The position numbers and the translations under genes are program-made. This document shows positions 1 through 5,097 of a DNA stretch of 5,716 bases, piece by piece. This DNA is from Lentisphaerota bacterium. Lineage in GTDB: Bacteria > Verrucomicrobiota > Kiritimatiellia > RFP12 > UBA3636. The DNA lies in contig JAAZFF010000276.1 of NCBI GenBank assembly GCA_012511845.1, forward strand, positions 1 through 5,716. Reading direction: 5' to 3'. A model generated the notes under the pieces. The model saw only the letters and a list, made by a program, of their open reading frames with translations, searched no databases and had not been told where the DNA came from. Position 1 is the first letter of the stretch. Each line of letters starts with the position of its first letter.

Positions 1-1062
1 ACATCCAATGTGGCAGCCCTGCGCAAAATACTCGAAACTTCCAGGCGTATTTCTTCAAGTACCGGCACTATCCTCTTCATAGACGAAATACATCGCTTCA
101 ACAAAGCGCAGCAGGACGTCCTGCTGCCGTACGTTGAGGACGGAAGCATCACGCTTATCGGTGCCACAACGCATAATCCGCAGATGTTTGTAAATACGCC
201 ACTTACATCAAGATCAATTGTGTTCGAGCTGGTGCCCATATCCGAAGAAGAAATAATCGATCTGCTCAAAAGAGCACTTGCGGACAGTGAGCGCGGCCTG
301 GGCGATAAAAATGTCACCATCGATGATGAGGCACTGTCACACATAGCAATGATTTGCGAAGGTGATGCCCGCAAAGCCCTTAATTCGCTCGAAATCGCAG
401 TCCTGAGCACTCTTCCCGGTCCCGACGACATCCGGCACATAGATATAGCAGTTGCGCAGGAATGCGTTCAGAGAAAAATAATCAATTACGACCGTGATGA
501 AGACGGTCACTACAACACCATATCCGCTTTCATCAAGTCAATCAGGGGCTCAGATCCCGATGCTGCCATATACTGGCTCGCAAAAATGGTTGAAGCCGGC
601 GAAGATCCGCGCTTCATCGCACGGCGCCTCGTAATCAGTGCTGCCGAAGATATAGGAAATGCAGACCCGCGCGCCATATCAGTCGCAGTTGCAACCATGC
701 ATGCTGTTGAATTTGTCGGAATGCCGGAAGGACGTATAAACCTTGCTCAAGCAACAACTTATCTTGCCACAGCACCAAAAAGCAATGCCTCGTACAAGGC
801 AATTGAAACTGCGTCGGCAGACATACGTTCCGGGCGTATAATGGAAGTTCCGGAAAAACTGCGCAATGTACACGTCAAATCCGTGGGAAAAGACCTGAGC
901 GACGAATACAAATATCCTCACGATTTTCCCGAAAGTTTTGTGGAACAGGATTATATCCCCATAGCAAAGAAATACTACACCCCCACATCAAACGGCTATG
1001 AGGACACCATATCGAGGCGAATGGAGCGCCTGAACAAATTGAGAGAGCAAAGTTCCTGGTAA
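1..1062 (+). CDS. rarA: Replication-associated recombination protein A (RarA/MgsA), AAA+ ATPase, 5'-truncated by window edge
   Basis: RarA is a cytoplasmic AAA+ ATPase of the clamp-loader-like group, related to eukaryotic WRNIP1/Mgs1, that acts at stalled replication forks with SSB and RecA. The reading frame is open from base 1, so the start and the Walker A segment lie outside the window; 353 residues are visible of a family usually about 430-450 long. Seen here (visible numbering): Walker B ILFIDEIHRF at 24-33, the sensor-like GATTHNP at 54-60 (E. coli has GATTENP), the Ser-Arg arginine finger at 70-71, and the C-terminal tetramerisation region with GEDPRFIARRL near 200 and YKYPHDFPESFVEQDYIP near 303-320. 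The GTG at 10 is internal and not the start, because Walker A would be lost. The gene converges on rsmE. Its TAA stop is two bases from the inverted-repeat element at 1064. Identification is secure. Confidence 0.95.
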   Translation, partial: TSNVAALRKILETSRRISSSTGTILFIDEIHRFNKAQQDVLLPYVEDGSITLIGATTHNPQMFVNTPLTSRSIVFELVPISEEEIIDLLKRALADSERGLGDKNVTIDDEALSHIAMICEGDARKALNSLEIAVLSTLPGPDDIRHIDIAVAQECVQRKIINYDRDEDGHYNTISAFIKSIRGSDPDAAIYWLAKMVEAGEDPRFIARRLVISAAEDIGNADPRAISVAVATMHAVEFVGMPEGRINLAQATTYLATAPKSNASYKAIETASADIRSGRIMEVPEKLRNVHVKSVGKDLSDEYKYPHDFPESFVEQDYIPIAKKYYTPTSNGYEDTISRRMERLNKLREQSSW

Positions 1063-1063
1063 G

Positions 1064-1080
1064 TTCAGAACACCTTACCT
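1064..1080 (+). repeat. Left terminal inverted repeat of the 359-bp element
   Basis: These 17 bases pair perfectly with 1406-1422. The match stops at both borders: G1063 opposite A1423 on the outside, and C1081 opposite A1405 on the inside. The repeat is therefore exactly 17 bp. Confidence 0.85.
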
Positions 1081-1189
1081 CGGGGCTCTGCAGTCCCAGT
1101 GTCCGGCACGAAATTACCAGGCATTCGCGGGAAGTGGACGGGTGCGAGGCGCTGATGGTGTCGGCGTAAGGAGGGACCGATGTGGAGGT

Positions 1190-1215
1190 GCGGTGCGGAG
1201 GTGCAACAGCACCGC
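1190..1215 (+). other. Internal hairpin of the 359-bp element
   Basis: GCGGTGC (1190-1196) is perfectly complementary to GCACCGC (1209-1215) with a 12-base loop. A competing smaller hairpin, GGTGC-AACA-GCACC (1200-1213), overlaps it. Such stems are common in GC-rich DNA, so function is not implied. Confidence 0.4.
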
Positions 1216-1325
1216 CCGTTGAGCAGCGAAGGTAGGGCGCGTTTCTCCGCAAACCGCCGTGGCAGTCATGACGCAAGCGGGGCGCCACATCAACACACCC
1301 CTGCAAACACTCTACCTTTCAGCAC

Positions 1326-1345
1326 AGCAGGCAAGCCAACCTGCT
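1326..1345 (+). other. Second internal hairpin of the 359-bp element
   Basis: AGCAGG (1326-1331) pairs with CCTGCT (1340-1345) around an 8-base loop. It lies in the C-rich half of the element. A longer-range match, AGGAGGG (1169-1175) with CCCTCCT (1356-1362), would enclose both this hairpin and the one at 1190-1215. Confidence 0.35.
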
Positions 1346-1405
1346 CCGCCGACCACCCTCCTAAACCATTAATCAAAAGAAGATGATGTCATTGCAACTT
1401 CCAAA

Positions 1406-1422
1406 AGGTAAGGTGTTCTGAA
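1406..1422 (-). repeat. Right terminal inverted repeat of the 359-bp element
   Basis: AGGTAAGGTGTTCTGAA is the exact reverse complement of 1064-1080. It lies 19 bp outside the rsmE stop codon, so the element sits wholly in the intergenic gap and interrupts neither gene. Confidence 0.85.
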
Positions 1423-1441
1423 ATTGGAAAAAACAACACAT

Positions 1442-2191
1442 TCAGCGACGGAAAAGCGTCTGCACATGTGTTATCAGTGCAATACACGCTGTATCGGTCC
1501 GCAGAATTCGCTCTCCGAATCCGAATAGCCTGAACCCGTTCTGTTCAAACATGTCGAGTTCGTATTTCGACCATCCACCTTCCGGTCCTACACCTACAAT
1601 AAGTCTGTTATTCCGCATGTTGCCAATCCCGGCATTGCTTCCATTCGCAGACAAGTGCGGACTTCCGGGGTTTGCAAGTAACTTGCAGCCGTCATTATAG
1701 TCGTGCCCTATTTTATCTTCCAGCAGCGGCTTAAGCCTGCGCTCTATCACTATTTCAGGAACTGCTGTATCCCCGGATTGTGACAAGCCTTCAATAACAA
1801 GGGGCATATATGCTTCCCTTTTCAAAATCTGCGCTCCCCAATAATTGGGCTCAACCTTTTCAGCATTTACAATAAAAATCCGCCCTGCGCCGGTTGCTGT
1901 CAACTGAGGCCAGAGCCGTTTCATGCATTTTGGTCGCGGCAAAGCAAGTAGCAAATCTATATTTATCGATGGCAGCGGGGCAATTCCTGAGCCGAGTTTT
2001 ATCACACAACAGTCGGCGTCGATTGAAACAATATGGGCATCATCAAATCTGAGTCCGTTCAGGATGCCGATACGGACAGAATCCCCGGTCCGTGCCTGCA
2101 GCACATCACGAATATGTACGAATCTTTCGTCACGAAGCTCTACATATTCGTTATCAGCAACCTCGCCGGCACTTGCAAGTATACGGTTCAT
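1442..2191 (-). CDS. rsmE: 16S rRNA (uracil(1498)-N(3))-methyltransferase RsmE
   Basis: RsmE methylates N3 of U1498 in helix 44 of 16S rRNA within the 30S subunit, using S-adenosylmethionine. The 249-residue product has the family's usual length. It has an N-terminal PUA-like RNA-binding part (MNRILAS, then HIRDVLQAR, the family's H..VLR-like segment) and a C-terminal SPOUT knot with the AdoMet-site motifs VGVGPEGG (~199-206) and RILRTDTA (~228-235). Residues ~165-195 form a Gly/Asn/Ser-rich linker that looks longer than usual. The ATG at 2191 overlaps the TGA of the upstream methyltransferase as ATGA, which argues for this start and for translational coupling. An in-frame TTG six bases upstream is possible but less likely. 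No strong Shine-Dalgarno site is present, only GAGAT inside the upstream gene. The gene converges with rarA across the inverted-repeat element. Confidence 0.95.
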   Translation of the reverse strand: MNRILASAGEVADNEYVELRDERFVHIRDVLQARTGDSVRIGILNGLRFDDAHIVSIDADCCVIKLGSGIAPLPSINIDLLLALPRPKCMKRLWPQLTATGAGRIFIVNAEKVEPNYWGAQILKREAYMPLVIEGLSQSGDTAVPEIVIERRLKPLLEDKIGHDYNDGCKLLANPGSPHLSANGSNAGIGNMRNNRLIVGVGPEGGWSKYELDMFEQNGFRLFGFGERILRTDTACIALITHVQTLFRR

Positions 2192-3078
2192 TCGCAATCT
2201 CTATCGTGCGGATCGTCCCCTCCCTGCTCATGTTCGTGCGGAGGGGGTACAATAGTACGATCTTTTGCAACACGTTGGCGCACCGCTTCGTATAGCAGGA
2301 TCGTAGCGGCAGATGCCACATTCAGTGAGTCACTCTGACCCAGCATCGGAATGCGTGCCGTAACAATATCCGGAGAATTCAACCATGCCCCGCTCAAGCC
2401 GTACTGCTCTGCGCCAACGACAATCGCCGTATTGCCTGCAAGATCGCAATCAACATGAAGTCGTTCGGCATGGGGGGTTGATGCCAGAATCAGAAATTTA
2501 TTTTTCACTAAAAAACTGATTGCTTCCTCTGTATCAGCTTCCACAACAGGCAGGGCGAACAGGGTACCTATACTTGCCCTGACAACATTCGGATTCTGAA
2601 TATCTGTTTTGTGATCGCATACAATTACGGCATCTGCACCGGCGGAATCGGCAGAGCGAAGAATGGTGCCGAGATTACCCGGTTTTTCAATACCCTCTGT
2701 TACTACTACCAGCGCATTGGGAGGCAGCGACAACTCCGACAAAGAAGTACGAATTTGCGGACCTGTTGCGATAAGACCGTCGGGACGATCCCGGGCAGAA
2801 ATCTTTTTAAAAACAGGTACAGTGCATGTGATATGCATCGCACCTCGCTCCATGCAGCGGTCGATGAGCAGCTGTTCATGAGAGCCCATAAACAGCTCTG
2901 CGCACGTAACAATTTGTTTTGGCGTGTAATTGTTATCGAGCGCACGCTTGAGTTCACGATAACCTTCAATGAGAAGGGCATCGGCATCATCCCGGTGCGA
3001 ACGTTGCCGCAAGCGCACAATATCCTTGATTTTAGGATTCGACAAACTTGTTATATGTAGCGGTGGTCTGAAAGTCAT
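2188..3078 (-). CDS. TrmH/SpoU-family RNA 2'-O-ribose methyltransferase
   Basis: This 296-residue protein is a SPOUT-class, AdoMet-dependent RNA 2'-O-methyltransferase of the RlmB/TsnR group. The exact target nucleotide (23S rRNA most likely) cannot be read from sequence. An N-terminal SpoU substrate-binding domain (~10-110, SLSNPKIKDIVRLRQR and LIEGYRELKRAL) precedes the trefoil-knot domain. Motif 1 is EGIEKPGNLGTILRSAD (128-144), with N135 and R141 matching the catalytic Asn/Arg of TrmH. NPNVVRASIGTLFALPV follows at 162-178, motif 2 is IVVGAEQYGLS (219-229), and motif 3 is IPMLGQSDSLNVASA (243-257). After the usual end (…YEAVRQRV, 270) there is a 26-residue His/Asp/Glu-rich tail. I chose ATG 3078 because it starts at the conserved N-terminus and has AAAGG 10 bases upstream. 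An open frame continues to 3183 but would run into the ATPase gene. The gene is co-transcribed with rsmE through a 4-bp overlap. Confidence 0.94.
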   Translation of the reverse strand: MTFRPPLHITSLSNPKIKDIVRLRQRSHRDDADALLIEGYRELKRALDNNYTPKQIVTCAELFMGSHEQLLIDRCMERGAMHITCTVPVFKKISARDRPDGLIATGPQIRTSLSELSLPPNALVVVTEGIEKPGNLGTILRSADSAGADAVIVCDHKTDIQNPNVVRASIGTLFALPVVEADTEEAISFLVKNKFLILASTPHAERLHVDCDLAGNTAIVVGAEQYGLSGAWLNSPDIVTARIPMLGQSDSLNVASAATILLYEAVRQRVAKDRTIVPPPHEHEQGGDDPHDRDCE

Positions 3079-3088
3079 TATTAAAAAA

Positions 3089-3093
3089 CCTTT
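3089..3093 (-). promoter_or_regulatory. Ribosome binding site deciding the TrmH-family start
   Basis: AAAGG on the minus strand lies 10 bases before ATG 3078. It supports this start over the in-frame ATG at 3183, which would add 35 non-conserved residues and overlap the preceding gene. Confidence 0.55.
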
Positions 3094-3151
3094 AGAATCA
3101 TGATTTACGATGTTGCTATCTGAATCGCTGCTGAAAACATAAAAGGGGTTA

Positions 3152-4438
3152 TCATGGTGCCAAACAATCCAATGGAATAACATTCACTCCGTCAGACCGT
3201 GTTTGCGCCACACCTCCACTTGCTGTTACGATTGCCAAAAAGGATGGCGCAGGCGCTTCACCAGACAGCTTTCTGCTGAGATGCTGCAGATTTGCCGCCG
3301 CCTTGTCAAACTCAAACACCCCCAGCTTGACCTCTATTGCCCCCCAGCGTCCGTCTTCAAGCGTTATGACCATATCAACTTCCAATCCGGCATTATCCTG
3401 ATAATGGTGTACCCTGCCGTTTATTGCCGAGGCGTAAACAGATAAGTCACGGTAGCAGATACTTTCAAAAAGAAAACCTGCTGTCTGAATATCCTGTTGC
3501 AACAACTCAGGTGTTGCACCAAGGGCAGCAGCAGCCAGTGATGGATCTGAAAAATGCAGTTTTGGCGAGACTCTAATCCTTTTTCGCGAACGCAAGGATG
3601 GGGCCCAGGAAGGCTGTTCCTCTATAATAAAAAGATCCTTAAGCGCTTGCAAATATGAACGTATAGTTTGGTCAGAGATAAGATCATCTCCTTCAACAGC
3701 AATAATATCCTGCCGTAAGGTGGTAGCCTTTACAGTGGTAGCTGAATTTCGTGCCAGCGAACGGAGCAACAGTGATACCATTTGGGGATCTCGCCGGATA
3801 CCATCAGCACGGGACAAGTCGTTTTCCACCACCGACTTCAAGTATTCTCCGGCAATCACACCTGGTCTTTTATTAGTCGTCCATAAATTGGAAGGCCAAC
3901 CGCCGTTACAAATGTCTTTCAATGCTTTGCTAAAGTCATATTTGGAAAGCTGGGACTGAATTTTGCCACTGCAGTCAAAAAGCTCTTTCAAAGAAACGCT
4001 GCCACTAGACAGGCCCTCCTCAAACAAAGTCAATGTACGCATCCTTAAACGGGCAAAACGTCCGGTACCTGTATGAGAAGTTCTCTCTTTTGGTGGTGTA
4101 GTTGAGCCTGTAAAGATAAATTGACCCGGCTTTCGCCTTGTATCAATCAGGCGCCTGGCAGCATCCCATAAAGCAGGCACATCCTGCCATTCATCTATCA
4201 AACGTGGCGTTACACCATTCAGAACTAATTCCGGCAATAGCCGCGCTCGTGCTGCATTATCAGCGTCATCTATAAAGATCGCTGATTCTGCCACTTTTGC
4301 AGCACTCCAAGATTTACCACACCATTTTGGTCCGGTGATTAAAACACCCCCAAAAGTATCCAATAGCTCATTAAACCGTGTATCTATGATACGCGGGCGA
4401 TAATTTTTCTTAATAGATTGAATAAAATCCTCAGACAT
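3152..4438 (-). CDS. AAA_14 / DUF4143-family P-loop ATPase
   Basis: This 428-residue protein has the full architecture of the common accessory AAA_14-DUF4143 family, whose cellular role is not established. Walker A is GPKWCGKS (36-43) and Walker B is RLIDEWQ (79-85). The FIFTGSTTP strand (107-115) is sensor-like. TGTGRFARLRMRTLTLFE (~123-140) is the family's G.GR.ARL.MR..sL.E segment. A helical, winged-helix-like middle (~220-280, ending SDQTIRSYLQALKDLFIIEE) links to the C-terminal domain. There E325, E353/D355 and E369-V-K371 line up as a PD-(D/E)xK nuclease-like core, so nuclease or DNA-end binding is conceivable but unproven. The ATG at 4438 has no visible Shine-Dalgarno site. Two tandem dyad repeats at 4463-4511 lie just upstream. 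The gene is 73 bp before the methyltransferase operon, in the same orientation, with no obvious terminator between. These genes are patchily distributed and often exchanged laterally, which fits its place beside a broken toxin-antitoxin locus. Confidence 0.93.
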   Translation of the reverse strand: MSEDFIQSIKKNYRPRIIDTRFNELLDTFGGVLITGPKWCGKSWSAAKVAESAIFIDDADNAARARLLPELVLNGVTPRLIDEWQDVPALWDAARRLIDTRRKPGQFIFTGSTTPPKERTSHTGTGRFARLRMRTLTLFEEGLSSGSVSLKELFDCSGKIQSQLSKYDFSKALKDICNGGWPSNLWTTNKRPGVIAGEYLKSVVENDLSRADGIRRDPQMVSLLLRSLARNSATTVKATTLRQDIIAVEGDDLISDQTIRSYLQALKDLFIIEEQPSWAPSLRSRKRIRVSPKLHFSDPSLAAAALGATPELLQQDIQTAGFLFESICYRDLSVYASAINGRVHHYQDNAGLEVDMVITLEDGRWGAIEVKLGVFEFDKAAANLQHLSRKLSGEAPAPSFLAIVTASGGVAQTRSDGVNVIPLDCLAP

Positions 4439-4462
4439 GGCACAAGCATAACATAACTTTTA

Positions 4463-4511
4463 AAAGGATTTCAATATCAGTTTTGAAAGGATTTCAATAT
4501 CAATTTTGAAA
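4463..4511 (-). promoter_or_regulatory. Two tandem 23-bp repeats with TTTCAA-N8-TTGAAA dyads: candidate operator of the ATPase gene
   Basis: Two direct copies of a 23-bp unit (4463-4485 and 4486-4508) differ at only one base (G4480 against A4503). Each contains the perfect dyad TTTCAA-N8-TTGAAA: 4469-4474/4483-4488 and 4492-4497/4506-4511. The 23-bp period, about two helical turns, would place two dimeric repressors on the same DNA face. The array begins 25 bp upstream of the ATPase ATG. A TATAAA on the minus strand at 4518-4513 could serve as its -10, putting the transcription start within the right-hand dyad, but no convincing -35 is seen. Autoregulation by the ATPase or a separate repressor is inference. 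Confidence 0.6.
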
Positions 4512-4546
4512 ATTTATACCCTGACACCTGTTCTGGTAGATGGGTT

Positions 4547-4555
4547 TGGTATAAT
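4547..4555 (+). promoter_or_regulatory. Candidate extended -10 promoter element reading rightward
   Basis: TGGTATAAT is a perfect TATAAT (4550-4555) preceded by the TGn of an extended -10. No good -35 is visible at 16-18 bp. A transcript from here would run antisense to the toxin remnant and the antitoxin gene. Chance occurrence in this AT-rich spot is possible. Confidence 0.35.
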
Positions 4556-4579
4556 CTTATGTGGTGATGGCCGTAGCGC

Positions 4580-4613
4580 CCAACAACTTTCCGCTCATTA
4601 CTTATCTTGTTGG
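4580..4613. other. Inverted repeat between toxin remnant and ATPase operator
   Basis: CCAACAA (4580-4586) and TTGTTGG (4607-4613) are perfect complements separated by 20 bases. The stem lies just downstream of the toxin remnant's stop on the minus strand. There is no U-run beside it, so it is a poor intrinsic terminator. Confidence 0.3.
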
Positions 4614-4617
4614 AGCC

Positions 4618-4707
4618 TCAGCACTTCTCTCTTAAAGCCTTGCTGATCTTATCGGGATTCTGGCGCAGGTCTAACACCCTGAAAACGATAGCCGTATTGT
4701 TATGAAT
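4618..4707 (-). pseudogene. C-terminal remnant of a ParE/RelE-type toxin
   Basis: Directly after the antitoxin's TGA (4710-4708), the same frame continues for 29 codons to the TGA at 4620-4618. It reads IHNN followed by TAIVFRVLDLRQNPDKI and SKALREKC. This has the look of the last strand and helix of ParE/RelE-superfamily toxins, whose C-termini commonly read like 'nntvvvlrVld.rrdPdkI'. A complete toxin is about 90-100 residues, so roughly two thirds is missing. The remnant has no start of its own: an ATG overlaps the antitoxin stop (GAATGA), where the toxin would normally begin, but it runs into a stop after three codons. A deletion fusing the toxin start region to its tail explains this layout. 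The assignment rests on motif recall and on position, since TIGR02574 antitoxins are normally followed by such a toxin. Confidence 0.6.
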
Positions 4708-4926
4708 TCATTCAAAAAGCTTACGAAGCTCCTGCTTGGCTTTTTTCCAATCAACAGCAACCTCCTGACCATTTGCAAAAGACGTCTCAGTTTCTTTCAA
4801 AACTTGCTCATGCCATGCAGGAGACAAATATTCCTCTTCATGATGCGTAATAGACTCCCACAAGGACTCCATAACCTGAAGTTTTTGCACCAGTGACATC
4901 TGATCTATCTCTTCAACAGTTAGCAT
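4708..4926 (-). CDS. Putative addiction module antitoxin, TIGR02574 family (RelB/ParD-like), apparently orphan
   Basis: The 72-residue acidic, helical protein matches the TIGR02574 'putative addiction module component' pattern. It has an N-terminal helix with LQVMESLWESI (16-26), the proline-tryptophan turn SPAWHEQVL (35-43), and the C-terminal DWKKAKQELRKL (59-70) that normally wraps its cognate ParE/RelE toxin. Length is typical, so the antitoxin itself appears intact. The start at 4926 is well supported: AAAGG (4935-4939) lies 8 bases upstream, with a TTGCAA-17-TATAAT promoter further up. Antitoxins of this kind often repress their own promoter, and a dyad lies between the -10 and -35. The toxin gene that should follow is reduced to a tail fragment at 4618-4707, so the protein is either a relic or could protect against related toxins encoded elsewhere. 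Confidence 0.85.
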   Translation of the reverse strand: MLTVEEIDQMSLVQKLQVMESLWESITHHEEEYLSPAWHEQVLKETETSFANGQEVAVDWKKAKQELRKLFE

Positions 4927-4934
4927 TGCTATAA

Positions 4935-4939
4935 CCTTT
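4935..4939 (-). promoter_or_regulatory. Ribosome binding site of the antitoxin gene
   Basis: AAAGG on the minus strand stands 8 bases before ATG 4926. The spacing is good and supports this start. Confidence 0.6.
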
Positions 4940-4955
4940 ATTAAAATCTATCCGT

Positions 4956-4984
4956 ATTATAGTGAAAAAGTCTCACTTTTGCAA
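4956..4984 (-). promoter_or_regulatory. Sigma70-type promoter of the antitoxin gene with internal operator-like dyad
   Basis: On the minus strand, TTGCAA (4984-4979) and a perfect TATAAT (4961-4956) are separated by 17 bp, placing the start of transcription about 20-25 bp before the antitoxin ATG. Between them is the perfect dyad AAAAGT-CTC-ACTTTT (4966-4980, plus-strand reading), which overlaps the -35. A dimeric repressor bound there would block the promoter, consistent with antitoxin autoregulation, though the regulator is inferred. Confidence 0.65.
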
Positions 4985-4991
4985 TACACCC

Positions 4992-5014
4992 ATCGGAAAA
5001 TCGGAAAATCGCAA
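4992..5014 (+). repeat. Short 8-bp tandem repeat, about 2.9 copies
   Basis: ATCGGAAA occurs twice in tandem (4992-4999, 5000-5007), followed by the degenerate third copy ATCGCAA (5008-5014). It lies in the divergent intergenic region between the antitoxin and the 170-residue gene. It may be slippage or a minor binding site. Confidence 0.5.
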
Positions 5015-5084
5015 GGCTCCGTACCTGCACCTGCTTCAGCCACTTTTGTTTAGCAAGCTCTTTACTATACGCACCATAAATAGT

Positions 5085-5090
5085 TACAAT
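5085..5090 (+). promoter_or_regulatory. Candidate -10 of the 170-residue gene
   Basis: TACAAT matches TATAAT at 5 of 6 positions, with TTTACT (5061-5066, 4 of 6 against TTGACA) 18 bp upstream. Transcription would start almost at the ATG at 5098, giving a near-leaderless message. This agrees with the absence of a Shine-Dalgarno site, but the evidence is weak. Confidence 0.3.
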
Positions 5091-5097
5091 AGACATT

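Larger units (their letters stand above)
1064..1422. mobile_element. 359-bp GC-rich non-coding element with perfect 17-bp terminal inverted repeats (MITE-like or foldback element)
   Basis: The block starts with TTCAGAACACCTTACCT (1064-1080) and ends with its exact reverse complement (1406-1422). The stop of rarA lies 2 bp to the left and the stop of rsmE 19 bp to the right. The core is clearly richer in GC than the flanking genes: 115 of 180 bases at 1141-1320 are G or C. Its left half is G-rich and its right half C-rich. The open frames within it resemble no protein I know and have no start signals. Small size, no transposase and perfect terminal repeats fit a non-autonomous element moved in trans. 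No clear target-site duplication is seen: the outer flanks are GTAAG on the left and ATTGG on the right. If the outermost 7 bases were instead the target, they would be TTCAGAA and TTCTGAA, differing at the centre. Alternative: a structured ncRNA or a bidirectional terminator-like element. This entry also accounts for the whole gene-free stretch 1063-1441. Confidence 0.7.

Noticed and set aside
10..12. GTG as the start of rarA
   Set aside because: The frame is open to base 1, and starting here would remove Walker A and most of the ATPase domain; the gene is cut by the window edge.
875..1386. Open frames in the inverted-repeat element and over the rarA end (minus 875-1306, minus 1114-1296, plus 1180-1386)
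   Set aside because: Translations are rich in Pro/Arg/His/Cys as expected of chance frames in GC-rich DNA. None has start signals or a recognisable family, and one runs across rarA.
1064..1422. RNase P RNA, tmRNA or SRP RNA in the GC-rich gap
   Set aside because: I looked on both strands for the conserved cores (GAGGAAAGUCC-like, tmRNA ends, the SRP GGAAGGAAGCA-like loop) and did not find them.
1057..1430. Target-site duplication of the element
   Set aside because: Outer flanks GTAAG and ATTGG do not match. TTCAGAA/TTCTGAA at the ends is part of the inverted repeat and not an identical duplication.
2033..3060. Plus-strand frames opposite rsmE and the TrmH-family gene
   Set aside because: They are shadows of two well-recognised minus-strand genes and have no recognisable domains.
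3079..3183. Upstream extension of the TrmH-family gene to ATG 3183
   Set aside because: The added 35 residues are not family-like and would overlap the ATPase gene, whereas ATG 3078 has a ribosome binding site.
4463..4508. CRISPR-like reading of the tandem repeat upstream of the ATPase
   Set aside because: Only two directly abutting units with no spacers; a tandem operator explains it better.
4702..4896. Plus-strand 64-residue frame opposite the antitoxin
   Set aside because: Antisense shadow of a gene with clear family motifs, promoter and ribosome binding site.
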